This document shows, in pieces, positions 52,572-64,000 of a DNA stretch of 64,000 bases. The stretch lies in the NCBI RefSeq assembly GCF_022348085.1, contig NZ_JAKRFN010000001.1:124001-188000 (forward strand), written 5' to 3'. The notes under the pieces were generated by a model. That model was not told where the DNA came from. It did not search any database and saw only the letters and a list, made by a program, of their open reading frames with translations. The position numbers were made by a program, and so were the translations under genes. Within the stretch, counting starts at the first letter, position 1. Every line of letters starts with the position of its first letter. The stretch comes from Mycobacterium sp. PSTR-4-N. Its GTDB lineage: Bacteria > Actinomycetota > Actinomycetes > Mycobacteriales > Mycobacteriaceae.

Positions 52572-54959
52572 ATGACGCTGGCTGAGCACAGTCACGACGC
52601 CCCGGCGGTCGAGATGGTCACCCTGACCATCGACGGCACCGAGGTGAGCGTGCCCAAGGGCACGTTGGTGATCCGCGCTGCCGAACTGATGGGCGTGCAG
52701 ATCCCCCGCTTCTGCGACCACCCCCTGCTCGACCCCGTCGGCGCCTGCCGGCAGTGCCTGGTGGAGGTCGAAGGACAGCGGAAGCCGTTGGCGTCGTGCA
52801 CCACCACGGTCTCCCCCGACATGGTGGTGCGCACCCAGCACACCTCCGAAGCGGCCGACAAGGCGCAGCACGGTGTGATGGAACTGCTGCTGATCAACCA
52901 TCCGCTGGACTGCCCGATCTGCGACAAGGGCGGTGAATGCCCGCTGCAGAACCAGGCGATGTCGCACGGCCGCACCGAAACCCGCTTCGACGACGTCAAG
53001 CGGACCTTCCCCAAGCCGATCGCGATCTCGTCGCAGGTGCTGCTCGACCGCGAACGCTGCGTGCTGTGCGCGCGGTGCACCCGGTTCTCCGATCAGATCG
53101 CCGGCGACCGGTTCATCGACCTGCTCGAGCGCGGCGCGAGCCAGCAGGTCGGGATCGCGACCGGTGAACCGTTCCAGTCGTACTTCTCCGGCAACACCGT
53201 GCAGATCTGCCCGGTCGGCGCGCTGACGGGCACCGCCTACCGGTTCCGCGCGCGGCCCTTCGATCTCGTGTCCAGCCCGAGCGTGTGTGAACACTGCGCG
53301 TCGGGCTGCGCGCAGCGCACCGACCATCGTCGGGGAAAGGTGTTGCGCCGCCTCGCCGGTGACGATCCCGAGGTCAACGAGGAGTGGAACTGCGACAAGG
53401 GTCGCTGGGCATTCACCTACGCGACGGTCGGCGACCGCATCACCACACCGCTGATGCGCGAGGACGGCGCTCTACGTCCCGCGTCGTGGTCCGAGGCGCT
53501 CAGTGTCACGGCCCGGCGGCTCGCCGCGGCGGAGGGTCGCGCCGGCGTGCTCGTCGGTGGGCGCTGCACGGCCGAGGACGCCTACATCTACTCGAAGTTC
53601 GCCCGAATCGTGTTGAACAGCAACGACATCGACTTCCGTAGTCGTCCGCACAGCGATGAGGAGACGGCTTTCCTCGGTACGCACGTCGCCGGGCTGCCGA
53701 TGGATGTCACGTATGCGGATCTGGAGAACGCACCGGCAGTGCTGCTCGCCGGTTTCGAGCCCGAAGACGAATCGCCGATCGTGTTCCTGCGGCTGCGCAA
53801 GGCGGTCCGGAAGCGAGGTCTACAGGTGCTGTCGGTGGCGCCGTTCGCCTCGCGCGGTCTGCGCAAACTGTCCGGCGAGCTGGTCTGCGCCGCACCCGGC
53901 GCGGAGGCCGCCGCAATCGACGGGCTCGCCGGCAACGTTCTGATGGCGATGCCCGGAGCGGTGATCCTGGTCGGTGAACGGCTCGCGAGCGCACCCGGCG
54001 CGCTGTCCGCGGCGGCGCGGCTCGCGGCCGGCACCGGAGCGCGGCTGGCATGGGTACCGCGCCGGGCCGGCGACCGCGGCGCCGTGGACGCCGGTGCGCT
54101 GCCCACCCTGCTGCCCGGCGGCCACCCCGTGCACGACGACGCCGCCCGGACGCTGATGGCGAAGAAATGGAACGTCGACGCGCTACCTGCGGGGCGCGGA
54201 CGCGACACCACCGGAATCCTGGCGGCCGCTGCCTCCGGTGACCTCGATGCGCTGGTGATCGGCGGTGTGGAGCTCGATGACCTGCCCGACCCGGCGGCCG
54301 CACGCGCAGCCCTGGACACGGCACCGTTCGTCGTCAGCCTCGAGATGCGCCGCAGCGCTGTCACCGACCGCGCTGACGTGGTGTTCCCCGTCGCGCCTGT
54401 CGTGGAGAAGGCCGGCTCCTTTGTCAACTGGGAGGGCCGCATCCGTCCCTTCGAGCCGTCGCTGCAGACCAACGCGCTACCCGATTTCCGGGTGCTCGGA
54501 TTCCTCGCCGACGAGCTCGGCATCGACCTGGGCACCCCCTCGGCGGCGGTCGTCGCCGACGAGCGGGCCCGCATCGGGTTGTGGTCGGGCGACCGGACCG
54601 GCAACGACGGCCCGATCTCGACGCCGCAGCCGGAACCGGCCGCGGGCGAGGCGATCCTGGCGACCTGGCGGCTCCTGCTCGACCACGGTCGGTTGCAGGA
54701 CGGCGAACCGCACCTCGCCGGCACCGCACACGCTCCGGTGGCACGGATGTCAGCGACCACGGCCGCCGAGATCGCCGTCCAGCCGGGCGATCCGGTGACC
54801 GTGTCCACCGAGCGGGGCTCGATCACGCTGCCACTGGTGGTGACCGAGATGGCCGACCGGGTGGTCTGGCTCCCGACCAATTCCCCGGGCTGCACGGTGC
54901 ACGCGACGCTGGGTGTGTCATCGGGTGCCGTGGTGTCGATCGGGCGGGAGCAGCCGTGA
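52572..54959 (+). CDS. nuoG: NADH-quinone oxidoreductase subunit G
   Basis: The 75-kDa-type electron-wiring subunit, 795 residues. The 2Fe-2S cysteines lie in [20 protein letters not shown] and LASC; N-terminal 4Fe-4S ligands in [15 protein letters not shown] and [11 protein letters not shown]; the CEHCASGC set begins the molybdopterin-fold domain, which carries the extra N7-type cluster. ATG 52572 follows the AAAGGGGGG-type site after the hairpin. Confidence 0.96.
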   Translation: MTLAEHSHDAPAVEMVTLTIDGTEVSVPKGTLVIRAAELMGVQIPRFCDHPLLDPVGACRQCLVEVEGQRKPLASCTTTVSPDMVVRTQHTSEAADKAQHGVMELLLINHPLDCPICDKGGECPLQNQAMSHGRTETRFDDVKRTFPKPIAISSQVLLDRERCVLCARCTRFSDQIAGDRFIDLLERGASQQVGIATGEPFQSYFSGNTVQICPVGALTGTAYRFRARPFDLVSSPSVCEHCASGCAQRTDHRRGKVLRRLAGDDPEVNEEWNCDKGRWAFTYATVGDRITTPLMREDGALRPASWSEALSVTARRLAAAEGRAGVLVGGRCTAEDAYIYSKFARIVLNSNDIDFRSRPHSDEETAFLGTHVAGLPMDVTYADLENAPAVLLAGFEPEDESPIVFLRLRKAVRKRGLQVLSVAPFASRGLRKLSGELVCAAPGAEAAAIDGLAGNVLMAMPGAVILVGERLASAPGALSAAARLAAGTGARLAWVPRRAGDRGAVDAGALPTLLPGGHPVHDDAARTLMAKKWNVDALPAGRGRDTTGILAAAASGDLDALVIGGVELDDLPDPAAARAALDTAPFVVSLEMRRSAVTDRADVVFPVAPVVEKAGSFVNWEGRIRPFEPSLQTNALPDFRVLGFLADELGIDLGTPSAAVVADERARIGLWSGDRTGNDGPISTPQPEPAAGEAILATWRLLLDHGRLQDGEPHLAGTAHAPVARMSATTAAEIAVQPGDPVTVSTERGSITLPLVVTEMADRVVWLPTNSPGCTVHATLGVSSGAVVSIGREQP

Positions 54960-56203
54960 CGCCGACGACCTACCCCGATCCCACGTTGTTCGGCCATGAC
55001 CCGTGGTGGCTGATCCTCGCCAAAGCCCTCGGGATCTTCGTGTTCCTGGTGCTGACCGTGCTCGTCGCAATCCTGCTGGAGCGAAAGATCTTGGGCCGCA
55101 TGCAGATGCGGCTGGGCCCCAATCGGGTGGGTCCGCACGGGCTGCTGCAGTCGCTAGCCGACGGGGTGAAACTCGCACTCAAGGAAGGGCTCATCCCGGC
55201 GGGGGTCGACAAGTGGATCTACCTGGCCGCGCCGGTCATCTCGGTGATCCCCGCGTTCATGGCGTTCGCCGTGATCCCTCTGGGCGGGGAGATCTCGGTG
55301 TTCGGGCACCGCACCGCGTTGCAGCTGACGGATCTGCCGGTGGCGGTGCTCTACATCCTCGCGGTCACCTCGATCGGGGTGTACGGCATCGTGCTCGCGG
55401 GCTGGGCATCGGGGTCGGTGTACCCGCTGCTCGGTGGGCTGCGGTCGTCGGCGCAGGTGGTCTCGTACGAGATCGCGATGGCACTGTCGTTCGCGGCGGT
55501 GTTCATCTACTCCGGCACCATGTCGACCTCGGGCATCGTCGCCGCGCAGGAGAACACCTGGTTCGTGTTCCTGCTGCTGCCGTCGTTCCTGGTGTATCTG
55601 ACCTCGATGGTGGGCGAAACCAACCGGGCGCCCTTCGATCTGCCCGAAGCCGAAGGCGAGCTCGTCGGCGGCTTCCACACCGAGTACTCGTCGCTCAAGT
55701 TCGCGATGTTCATGCTCGCCGAATACGTCAACATGACCACCGTGTCGGCGTTGGCCACCACCCTGTTCCTCGGCGGGTGGCACGCGCCGCTACCGCTGAG
55801 CCTGTGGGACGGCGCGAACCACGGGTGGTGGCCGCTGCTGTGGTTCACCGCCAAGGTCTGGATGTTCCTGTTCGTGTTCATGTGGCTGCGCGCGACCCTG
55901 CCCCGGTTGCGCTACGACCAGTTCATGGCGCTGGGCTGGAAGATCCTGATCCCCGTGTCGCTGGCGTGGATCATGGTCGTCGCCGTCACCCGCTCGCTCG
56001 GCGAGGAGGGCCTGCCGACCTGGGTGACCGCGCTGATCGGTCTCGCCGCGGTCGCCCTTGCGGCACTGGTGATGTTCTCGTGGCGATCCCGGCGGGCGCG
56101 CCGGGAGGCGTCCTCCCCCGCCCCCGTCCCCCCGGCAGTGTCCGGTGCCTTCCCGGTGCCCCCGATGCCTCAGACGTCCCGGAAGGAGCGTGCCGATGCC
56201 TAG
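54956..56203 (+). CDS. nuoH: NADH-quinone oxidoreductase subunit H
   Basis: Membrane subunit forming the quinone entry, 415 residues with about eight helices. [62 protein letters not shown] and [13 protein letters not shown] are diagnostic. A proline-rich cytoplasmic tail of about 40 residues ends the protein. GTG 54956 overlaps the nuoG stop. Confidence 0.97.
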   Translation: MTPTTYPDPTLFGHDPWWLILAKALGIFVFLVLTVLVAILLERKILGRMQMRLGPNRVGPHGLLQSLADGVKLALKEGLIPAGVDKWIYLAAPVISVIPAFMAFAVIPLGGEISVFGHRTALQLTDLPVAVLYILAVTSIGVYGIVLAGWASGSVYPLLGGLRSSAQVVSYEIAMALSFAAVFIYSGTMSTSGIVAAQENTWFVFLLLPSFLVYLTSMVGETNRAPFDLPEAEGELVGGFHTEYSSLKFAMFMLAEYVNMTTVSALATTLFLGGWHAPLPLSLWDGANHGWWPLLWFTAKVWMFLFVFMWLRATLPRLRYDQFMALGWKILIPVSLAWIMVVAVTRSLGEEGLPTWVTALIGLAAVALAALVMFSWRSRRARREASSPAPVPPAVSGAFPVPPMPQTSRKERADA

Positions 56204-56714
56204 GTTCCTCGACGCGATCGCAGGATTCGCCGTCACCTTCGGGGCGATGTTCAAAAAGCCTGTCACCGAGGAGTATCCGGAGAAGCCAGGCCCGGTCGCG
56301 AAGCGCTACCACGGCCGGCACCAACTGAACCGCTACCCCGACGGCCTCGAGAAGTGCATCGGGTGCGAGTTGTGCGCCTGGGCCTGCCCGGCCGACGCGA
56401 TCTTCGTCGAGGGCGCCGACAACACCGAGGAGGAGCGATTCTCCCCCGGTGAGCGTTACGGCAGGGTCTATCAGATCAACTATCTGCGATGCATCGGCTG
56501 CGGGCTGTGCATCGAGGCGTGCCCGACCCGCGCGCTGACCATGACCAACGACTACGAGCTGGCCGACGACAACCGGTCGGATCTGATCTACGGCAAGGAC
56601 AAACTGCTCGCCCCGTTGAGTCCCGGCATGGAAGCACCCCCGCACGCCATGGCCCCGGGCAGCACCGACGACGACTACTACCTGGGCCACATCAAGCCCT
56701 TGGAAGCACGGTGA
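56196..56714 (+). CDS. nuoI: NADH-quinone oxidoreductase subunit I
   Basis: Ferredoxin-like subunit with two 4Fe-4S clusters, [12 protein letters not shown] and [12 protein letters not shown], in 172 residues. ATG 56196 overlaps the nuoH end by eight bases and has GGAAGGAG upstream. Confidence 0.97.
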   Translation: MPRFLDAIAGFAVTFGAMFKKPVTEEYPEKPGPVAKRYHGRHQLNRYPDGLEKCIGCELCAWACPADAIFVEGADNTEEERFSPGERYGRVYQINYLRCIGCGLCIEACPTRALTMTNDYELADDNRSDLIYGKDKLLAPLSPGMEAPPHAMAPGSTDDDYYLGHIKPLEAR

Positions 56715-56717
56715 CCC

Positions 56718-57491
56718 ATGGGTGAGGCGGTTCTGTTCTGGGTGCTCGCCGTGGTCGCGGTGATCGGCGCACTCGGCGTCGTGTCAGCGCCCAAGGCGGT
56801 GTATTCGGCGATCTCGCTCGCGGTCACGATGATCGCGCTCGCGGTGCTCTACATCGCCGCCGACGCCCCGTTCCTCGGCGTCGTACAGGTGGTGGTGTAC
56901 ACGGGCGCGGTGATGATGCTGTTCCTGTTCGTGCTGATGCTGATCGGGGTGGATTCCTCGGAGTCGTTGGTGGAGACGCTGCGGGGGCAACGCATCGCGG
57001 CGATCGTGGTCGGCGTCGGCTTCGGCGTGCTGCTGATCGCGGGGATCGGCACGGTGTCGACGACCGGGTTCACCGGTCCTGCGCAGGCGAATGCTCCATC
57101 CCCGGGTCGCTCGGCGAGCCTCGCTTCCGAAGGCAACGTCGAAGGTCTGGCTGCACTGCTGTTCACGAAATATCTGTGGGCGTTCGAGCTGACCGGCGCA
57201 CTGCTCATCACGGCCGCGCTGGGAGCCATGGTGCTCGCACACCGAGAGCGGTTCGAACGCCGGAAAACCCAGCGGGAGTTGGCGATCGAGCGGTTCGCGC
57301 CCGGCGGTCACCCCACCACGCTGCCCAACCCCGGCGTCTACGCCAGGCACAACGCGGTCGACATCCCCGCGCGGCTGCCCGACGGGCGCGGGTCGGAGCT
57401 GTCGGTCAGCGCGATCCTGCAGCTACGTCCCGTCCCCAGCGACACAGGACCGGCCGAGACCGGCCGGGACGGGAATCGGGAACTGCGGTGA
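56718..57491 (+). CDS. nuoJ: NADH-quinone oxidoreductase subunit J with C-terminal extension
   Basis: Membrane subunit of the proton-pumping arm. Five helices fit the first 175 residues ([40 protein letters not shown]). The remaining 80 residues form a hydrophilic tail not seen in the shortest homologues, giving 257 residues in all. It overlaps nuoK by four bases. Confidence 0.95.
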   Translation: MGEAVLFWVLAVVAVIGALGVVSAPKAVYSAISLAVTMIALAVLYIAADAPFLGVVQVVVYTGAVMMLFLFVLMLIGVDSSESLVETLRGQRIAAIVVGVGFGVLLIAGIGTVSTTGFTGPAQANAPSPGRSASLASEGNVEGLAALLFTKYLWAFELTGALLITAALGAMVLAHRERFERRKTQRELAIERFAPGGHPTTLPNPGVYARHNAVDIPARLPDGRGSELSVSAILQLRPVPSDTGPAETGRDGNRELR

Positions 57492-57787
57492 GCCCGGACA
57501 ACTACCTCTATCTGTCGGCGCTGCTCTTCACCATCGGCGCCGCCGGAGTCCTGCTGCGCCGCAACGCGATCGTGATGTTCATGTGCGTCGAGCTGATGCT
57601 CAACGCCTGCAACCTCGCGTTCGTCACGTTCTCCCGCGTCCACGGCACCCTCGACGGTCAGGTGGTGGCCTTCTTCACGATGGTGGTCGCCGCCTGTGAG
57701 GTCGTGATCGGGTTGGCGATCATCATGACGATCTTCCGGACACGACGCTCCGCCAATGTCGACGACGCCAGCCTGCTGAGGCACTAG
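57488..57787 (+). CDS. nuoK: NADH-quinone oxidoreductase subunit K
   Basis: Small three-helix membrane subunit of 99 residues, MrpC-like. [23 protein letters not shown] carries the conserved membrane glutamate, and a second lies in [18 protein letters not shown] 57488 overlaps the nuoJ stop. Confidence 0.97.
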   Translation: MSPDNYLYLSALLFTIGAAGVLLRRNAIVMFMCVELMLNACNLAFVTFSRVHGTLDGQVVAFFTMVVAACEVVIGLAIIMTIFRTRRSANVDDASLLRH

Positions 57788-57794
57788 GGCACCG

Positions 57795-59675
57795 ATGACA
57801 CTTCCCGTGTGGCTCCTGATCGCCCTGCCGCTGGGCGGCGCGGCTGTGCTGTTGCTGGGCGGACGCCGGACCGACCGATGGGGTCACCTCCTGGGCACGG
57901 CCGCGGCGCTGGCCTCATTCGCCTGCGCCGCAACGCTCTTCGTCGCGATGCTGGGCCGCGCCACCGAGCAGCGCGCCGTGCACGAGACGCTGTTCCGCTG
58001 GGTTCCGGTCGGCGGCCTGCAGGTGGACTTCGGCCTGCAACTGGATCAGTTGTCGATGTGCTTCGCGCTGCTGATCACCGGTGTGGGTTCGCTGATCCAC
58101 ATCTACTCGATCGGCTACATGGCCGACGACCCGGACCGCCGGCGGTTCTTCGGCTATCTCAACCTGTTCCTGTCGGCGATGCTGCTGCTGGTGCTGGCCG
58201 ACAACTACCTCGGGCTTTACATGGGCTGGGAGGGCGTGGGTCTGGCGTCCTACCTCCTGATCGGCTTCTGGTCGCACAAGCCGTCGGCCGCCACGGCCGC
58301 CAAGAAGGCGTTCGTCGTCAACCGGGTCGGTGACATCGGTCTCGCGGTGGCGCTGATGGTGATGTTCTCGGCGCTGGGGGCCGTGTCGTTCGAGGCGGTG
58401 TTCAGCGCGGCACCGCAACTGGGCGAGGGGACGCTGACGGCGATCGGCTTCATGCTGCTGCTCGCCGCATGCGGCAAGTCCGCGCAGGTGCCGCTGCAGT
58501 CGTGGCTCGGTGACGCGATGGAGGGCCCCACCCCGGTGTCGGCGCTCATCCACGCCGCCACGATGGTCACCGCCGGGGTGTACCTGATCGTGCGCTCGGC
58601 GCCGGTCTACGACCTCGCGCCGCACGCGCAGACCGCCGTGGTGGTCGTCGGTGCGGTCACGCTGTTGTTCGGGGCTGTCATCGGCTGCGCCAAGGACGAC
58701 ATCAAGAAGGCGCTCGCCGCGTCGACGATGAGCCAGATCGGTTACATGGTGCTGGCCGCCGGTCTCGGCCCGGCCGGCTACGCGTTCGCGATCATGCACC
58801 TGCTGACCCACGGCTTCTTCAAGGCCGGGCTGTTCCTCGGCGCCGGCTCGGTGATGCACGCCATGGACGACGAGGTGAACATGCGCCGGTACGGCGGTCT
58901 GCGCACGGCGCTGCCGATCACGTTCGCGACGTTCGGCCTCGGCTATCTCGCGATCATCGGCATCCCGCCGCTGGCCGGGTTCTTCTCCAAGGACGGCATC
59001 ATCGAGGCGGCCCTCGGCGCCGGCGGCGCGAAGGGCGTGATCCTCGGCTCGGCAACGATTCTCGGCGCCGGTATCACCGCGTTCTACATGACACGGGTGA
59101 TGTTGATGACGTTCTTCGGGGAGAAGCGCTGGGCGTCAACGGCGCATCCGCATGAGGCGCCCGCGGTGATGACGTGGCCGATGATCCTGCTGGCGATCGG
59201 CTCGGTGGGCGCGGGGGCCGCGCTGGCGATCGGGGGCACGTTGGAGCACTGGCTGGAACCGGTGGTCGGCGCGCACGAGGTGCATCATGTGCTGCCCGTG
59301 TGGGTGGTCACCGTGATCGTGCTGGCTGTCGTCGCGGTCGGCATCGCGGTCGCCTACCGGATGTACGGCGCCCGCTCGGTACCTGACGAGGCGCCGCAGG
59401 GCTCGGCGCTCACGGTCGCGGCGCGGCGCGACCTGTACGGCGACGCGTTCAACGAACGCGTGCTGATGGCGCCGGGCGCCCAACTGACCAGGGGGCTCAC
59501 CGAACTGGACGACGAGGTGGTCGACGGCGCCGCCGGCGGGCTCGCCGCGGCGATCGGCCGGGTGTCCGACGGTCTGCGCGGCGTGCAGACGGGATTCGCC
59601 CGCTCGTACGCGTTGTCCATGCTCGCCGGCGCGACGTTCGTGGTCGCCCTGATCTTGGCGGTGAACCTGTGGTGA
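57795..59675 (+). CDS. nuoL: NADH-quinone oxidoreductase subunit L
   Basis: Largest antiporter-like proton-pumping subunit, 626 residues with about 16 helices. [16 protein letters not shown] (pump glutamate), [34 protein letters not shown] and [18 protein letters not shown] are family hallmarks. It starts seven bases after nuoK. Confidence 0.97.
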   Translation: MTLPVWLLIALPLGGAAVLLLGGRRTDRWGHLLGTAAALASFACAATLFVAMLGRATEQRAVHETLFRWVPVGGLQVDFGLQLDQLSMCFALLITGVGSLIHIYSIGYMADDPDRRRFFGYLNLFLSAMLLLVLADNYLGLYMGWEGVGLASYLLIGFWSHKPSAATAAKKAFVVNRVGDIGLAVALMVMFSALGAVSFEAVFSAAPQLGEGTLTAIGFMLLLAACGKSAQVPLQSWLGDAMEGPTPVSALIHAATMVTAGVYLIVRSAPVYDLAPHAQTAVVVVGAVTLLFGAVIGCAKDDIKKALAASTMSQIGYMVLAAGLGPAGYAFAIMHLLTHGFFKAGLFLGAGSVMHAMDDEVNMRRYGGLRTALPITFATFGLGYLAIIGIPPLAGFFSKDGIIEAALGAGGAKGVILGSATILGAGITAFYMTRVMLMTFFGEKRWASTAHPHEAPAVMTWPMILLAIGSVGAGAALAIGGTLEHWLEPVVGAHEVHHVLPVWVVTVIVLAVVAVGIAVAYRMYGARSVPDEAPQGSALTVAARRDLYGDAFNERVLMAPGAQLTRGLTELDDEVVDGAAGGLAAAIGRVSDGLRGVQTGFARSYALSMLAGATFVVALILAVNLW

Positions 59676-61255
59676 CGACCGTGCCGTGGTTGACGGTCCT
59701 GTGGGCGGTTCCGATGGTGGGTGCGGTGGCGGTCATGCTGCTGCCCGCGACGGCGCGGTCGCTGGCGAAGTGGGTCGCGCTCGCGGTGTCACTGGTGGTC
59801 CTCGCGGTCACCGTTGTCGTCGCGGTCGGCTTCGACCCCGGCGGGGAGCAGTACCAGTTCGTCGAGAACTACCGCTGGATACCGTCTTTCGGCACCGGTT
59901 ACATCCTCGGCGTCGACGGCATCGCGCTCGCCCTGGTGGTGCTCACCGCGGTGCTGGTTCCTTTGTTGATGGTCGCCGGCTGGAACGACGCGGGTGACCG
60001 GATCAGCTGGGACGGCCGTTCGGTGCACGTCTACGTCGCGCTGACGCTGGCCGTCGAGGGCATGGTCCTGATCTCGCTGGTGTCACTGGACATCCTGCTG
60101 TTCTATGTGTTCTTCGAGGCCATGCTCATCCCGATGTACTTCCTCATCGGCGGGTTCGGTGGCCGCGAGCGCGGCCGGGCCGCGGTGAAGTTCCTGCTGT
60201 ACAACCTCTTCGGCGGCCTCATCATGCTCGCCGCCGTGGTCGGCCTCTACGTCGCGACCGCGTCGAGCGACGCGTTCGATGCCGGCACCTTCGACCTGCG
60301 GGCGATCGTCGCCGCGGTCGCGGCCGGCGACTTCGTGATGAACCCGATCGTCATGCACCTGCTGTTCGGTGGGTTCATGTTCGCATTCGCGATCAAGGCG
60401 CCGCTGTGGCCGCTGCACCGTTGGCTGCCCGACGCCGCGGTCGAGGCGACCCCGGCGAGCGCGGTCCTGATGATGGCGATCATGGACAAGGTCGGCACGT
60501 TCGGCATGATCCGGTACTGCCTGCCCCTGTTCCCCGACTCCGCAACCTATTTCAGTCCGCTGATCATCACGCTGGCAGTGATCGGGATCATCTACGGCGC
60601 GGTCGTCGCGATCGGTCAGACCGATGTGATGAGGCTGATCGCCTACACGTCGATCTCGCATTTCGGTTTCATCATCCTGGGCATCTTCGTGATGACCAGC
60701 CAGGGTCAGGCGGGGTCGACGCTGTACATGGTCAACCACGGCATCTCGACGGCTGCACTGTTCCTGATCGCCGGATTCCTGGTGTCGCGGCGGGGGTCTC
60801 GCCTCATCAGCGCCTACGGCGGGGTGCAGAAGGTCGCACCGGTGCTGGCCGGCACCTTCCTGGTCGCCGGCCTGGCGACGCTGTCGCTGCCGGGTCTGGC
60901 TCCGTTCATCAGTGAGTTCCTGGTCCTGATCGGCACGTTCACCCGCTATCCGGTGTTCGGCGTGCTGGCCGCGAGCGCGCTCGTGCTGTCGGCGATCTAC
61001 ATCCTGTGGACGTATCAGCGGATGATGACCGGCCCCACCCCGGAGGCGCTGACCGACGGCGAGTCGCGCCTGCCCGACCTGCGGCCCCGCGAACTCGCCG
61101 TCGTCGCACCGCTGCTCGCGCTGCTGCTGGTCCTCGGCGTGTATCCCAAACCGGCGCTCGACGTCATCGATCCGGCGGTCACGCACACGCTCACCACGAT
61201 CGACCGGCCCGACCCGACACCGGCCACGGGGACGGCGGAAGGACCGGTGCGATGA
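59672..61255 (+). CDS. nuoM: NADH-quinone oxidoreductase subunit M
   Basis: Antiporter-like proton-pumping subunit, 527 residues, about 14 helices. [20 protein letters not shown] holds the pump glutamate; [26 protein letters not shown] and [13 protein letters not shown] are typical. GTG 59672 overlaps the nuoL stop as GTGA; the GTG at 59669 is one codon earlier and equally in frame. Confidence 0.97.
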   Translation: MTTVPWLTVLWAVPMVGAVAVMLLPATARSLAKWVALAVSLVVLAVTVVVAVGFDPGGEQYQFVENYRWIPSFGTGYILGVDGIALALVVLTAVLVPLLMVAGWNDAGDRISWDGRSVHVYVALTLAVEGMVLISLVSLDILLFYVFFEAMLIPMYFLIGGFGGRERGRAAVKFLLYNLFGGLIMLAAVVGLYVATASSDAFDAGTFDLRAIVAAVAAGDFVMNPIVMHLLFGGFMFAFAIKAPLWPLHRWLPDAAVEATPASAVLMMAIMDKVGTFGMIRYCLPLFPDSATYFSPLIITLAVIGIIYGAVVAIGQTDVMRLIAYTSISHFGFIILGIFVMTSQGQAGSTLYMVNHGISTAALFLIAGFLVSRRGSRLISAYGGVQKVAPVLAGTFLVAGLATLSLPGLAPFISEFLVLIGTFTRYPVFGVLAASALVLSAIYILWTYQRMMTGPTPEALTDGESRLPDLRPRELAVVAPLLALLLVLGVYPKPALDVIDPAVTHTLTTIDRPDPTPATGTAEGPVR

Positions 61256-62826
61256 CCATTCCAACGCCGTCGGTCGAGTACAGCTTGATCGCCCCGATGT
61301 TGATCGTGTTCGGCGCGGCGGTGCTCGGCGTCCTGCTGGAAGCTCTTCTGCCGCGCGAGCATCGGTATCGCGCGCAGATCGCGCTCAGCCTGGTGGCGCT
61401 GGTCGGCGCGTTCGTCGCGGTCCTGCTGGTGGCGCGAGAGATCGCGGGCGGCGACGGGGTGGCCGCGGTGATGGGCGCGGTCGCGGTCGACAAGCCCGCG
61501 GTGTTCCTCCAGGGCACGATCCTGCTGGTGGCCGTCCTCGGCGTGCTGCTCATCGGCGAGCGGCGCATCGCGATGCCGGACCGGGCCGACCAGGGCGGAG
61601 GGCTGGACGCGTTCACCCCGCAGGCCTCGGCGGTGGCCGGCAGCGTCGCCGAGAAACAAGCCACCACAGCGGGTGTCGTCCAGACCGAGGTTTTTCCGCT
61701 GACCATGTTCGCCGTCGGCGGCATGCTGCTGTTCCCCGCGGCCAACGACCTGCTGACGATGTTCATCGCGCTGGAGGTGCTGTCGCTGCCGCTGTATCTG
61801 CTGTGCGGGTTGGCCCGCCGGCGGCGGTTGCTGTCGCAGGAGTCGTCGCTGAAGTACTTTCTGCTGGGCGCCTTCTCGTCGGCGTTCTTTCTCTACGGCG
61901 CAGCGATGCTGTACGGCTACGCGGGAACGCTGTCTCTGCCGGGCATCGCGGCAGCGGTGTCCGACGATTCGGACACTCCGTCGCTCGCACTGGTGGGCAT
62001 CGCCCTGCTGCTGGTCGGGGTGCTGTTCAAAGTGGGCGCGGTGCCGTTCCATTCCTGGATTCCCGACGTCTATCAAGGAGCGCCGACGCCCATCACGGCG
62101 TTCATGGCCGCCGCCACCAAGATCGCCGCGTTCGGCGCGATGCTGCGGGTGTTCTCGGTGGCTGTGCCAGGGCTGCACGACGACTGGCGCCCGGTGCTGT
62201 GGGCGGTCGCGATCGCCACGATGGCGGTGGGCACGATCACCGCCGTCACGCAGAACGACGTGAAGCGCATCCTGGCCTACTCCGCGGTCGCGCACAGCGG
62301 ATTCATCCTGACCGGCGTGGTCGCCGGTACCGAATCGGGCCTCTCCGCAACGCTGTTCTATCTGTTCGCCTACGGGTTCTCCACGGTGGGCGCGTTCGCG
62401 GTGGTCAGTCTGGTGCGTGACGCCGACGGCGAGGAGGACACCGCGCTGGCGCGGTGGGCCGGGCTGGGTAAGCGTTACCCTGTGGTGGGCATCGTGTTCT
62501 CGCTGTTCCTGTTGGCGTTCGCGGGAATTCCGCTGACGAGTGGGTTCGTCAGCAAGTTCGCGGTGTTCAAGGCGGCCGGCGAGGGCGGGGCGATTCCGCT
62601 GGTGGTGGTCGGTGTGATCGCCAGTGCGATCGCGGCGTACTTCTACGTGCGGGTGATCGTGCTGATGTTCTTCACCGACCGGCCCGACGACGCCCCCACC
62701 GTGGTGGTGCCGAGCGTCCTGACGACGGGCGTCGTCGCGGTGACCGCGATCGTGACGTTCCTGCTCGGCGCGCTGCCGCAACCGCTGCTCGACGTCGTCG
62801 ACGCGGCGGGGCGATTCCTGCCCTGA
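61252..62826 (+). CDS. nuoN: NADH-quinone oxidoreductase subunit N
   Basis: Third antiporter-like subunit, 524 residues, about 14 helices. LEVLSLPLYLLCGLARRR, KVGAVPFHSWIPDVYQGAPTPITAFMAA and RILAYSAVAHSGFILTG are diagnostic. ATG 61252 overlaps the nuoM stop. It ends the operon; the next gene is convergent. Confidence 0.97.
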   Translation: MTIPTPSVEYSLIAPMLIVFGAAVLGVLLEALLPREHRYRAQIALSLVALVGAFVAVLLVAREIAGGDGVAAVMGAVAVDKPAVFLQGTILLVAVLGVLLIGERRIAMPDRADQGGGLDAFTPQASAVAGSVAEKQATTAGVVQTEVFPLTMFAVGGMLLFPAANDLLTMFIALEVLSLPLYLLCGLARRRRLLSQESSLKYFLLGAFSSAFFLYGAAMLYGYAGTLSLPGIAAAVSDDSDTPSLALVGIALLLVGVLFKVGAVPFHSWIPDVYQGAPTPITAFMAAATKIAAFGAMLRVFSVAVPGLHDDWRPVLWAVAIATMAVGTITAVTQNDVKRILAYSAVAHSGFILTGVVAGTESGLSATLFYLFAYGFSTVGAFAVVSLVRDADGEEDTALARWAGLGKRYPVVGIVFSLFLLAFAGIPLTSGFVSKFAVFKAAGEGGAIPLVVVGVIASAIAAYFYVRVIVLMFFTDRPDDAPTVVVPSVLTTGVVAVTAIVTFLLGALPQPLLDVVDAAGRFLP

Positions 62827-62830
62827 CGGG

Positions 62831-62895
62831 CCGCGAGCGCGCGCGAAATGCCAGCTGTGGCGGCGCGTCGGCGTGCAGACGCGCGCTTTCGCCGA
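62831..62895. repeat. GC-rich palindromic element after nuoN
   Basis: The 71-base gap between nuoN and the convergent TetR gene can fold CGAGCGCGCG (about 62833-62842) against CGCGCGCTTTCG (about 62870-62881) with a two-base bulge. It also contains GCAGACGCG like the nuoF-nuoG repeat. It may act as a terminator or be an interspersed intergenic element. Confidence 0.4.
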
Positions 62896-62897
62896 AA

Positions 62898-64000
<1,103 letters not shown>

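Noticed and set aside
53588..55138. 516-codon minus frame over nuoG and nuoH
   Set aside because: Ser/Ala/Arg-rich shadow without motifs; both plus-strand genes are unambiguous.

Overview
The window is chromosomal DNA of very high GC content from a mycobacterium, most likely an environmental Mycolicibacterium-type species. The evidence is a tmRNA whose tag reads ADSNQRDFALAA, an antigen 85 mycolyltransferase, and a gene order (smpB-ftsX-ftsE-proline-rich protein-mscS-prfB, divergent fprA, hisN, fadE24-fadE23, an Rv3143-like receiver gene, nuoA-N, then a divergent TetR/phosphotransferase pair) that follows the M. tuberculosis Rv3100c-Rv3168 region as I remember it. Most genes overlap by 1-11 bases and many start with GTG, so translational coupling is the rule here.

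Region 1 (1-19948) is a catabolic island. It runs: acyl-CoA synthetase (cut by the window edge), zinc alcohol dehydrogenase, aldehyde dehydrogenase, crotonase and a two-subunit-type acyl-CoA dehydrogenase pair; an exported repeat protein on the other strand; a SnoaL-like protein, SDR, esterase, an unrecognised protein with an iron-ligand-like H-x-D...H pattern, and a second SDR; an unrecognised minus-strand gene facing a TetR regulator; then KshA with a tiny Cys-rich partner gene, a divergent KstD-like flavoprotein, a PadR-like regulator, an HsaB-like flavin reductase and a hotdog thioesterase. KshA (9-alpha-hydroxylation) beside KstD (1,2-desaturation), plus HsaB-like and paired FadE genes, points to degradation of a steroid or steroid-like polycycle, with the FadD/ADH/ALDH/ECH/FadE block probably handling a side chain or ring fragment. 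The true substrate is not shown by the sequence.

Region 2 (19949-31031) is conserved housekeeping: ssrA with a strong terminator, a membrane GGDEF-EAL protein, an EamA transporter whose best start is a CTG coupled to the smpB stop, smpB, ftsX, ftsE, a proline-rich membrane protein, an MscS channel, prfB, fprA, a small membrane protein and hisN.

Region 3 (31032-46052) is mixed lipid and CoA metabolism. fadE24-fadE23 sit behind a tandem pair of operator-like boxes. Then come an MDR reductase, an antigen 85 gene, a TetR, an HsaA/acyl-CoA-dehydrogenase-fold flavoprotein, a deazaflavin-dependent protein, and an operon holding a homogentisate-dioxygenase-like protein, alpha/beta hydrolase, CaiB/BaiF CoA-transferase, HMG-CoA-lyase-like protein, TetR, acyl-CoA dehydrogenase, APH-type kinase and a DUF6285-like small protein. 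The last three resemble the LvaC-LvaA-LvaB 4-hydroxyacyl-CoA isomerising set, which makes this operon the strongest candidate for an undescribed pathway.

Region 4 (46053-64000) has a methyltransferase, an atypical receiver-domain protein, all 14 subunits of NADH dehydrogenase I (nuoA-N), then a TetR regulator divergent from a phosphotransferase cut by the window end. A perfect 21-bp-arm inverted repeat sits between nuoF and nuoG. No tRNA, rRNA, insertion sequence, prophage or CRISPR array was seen.
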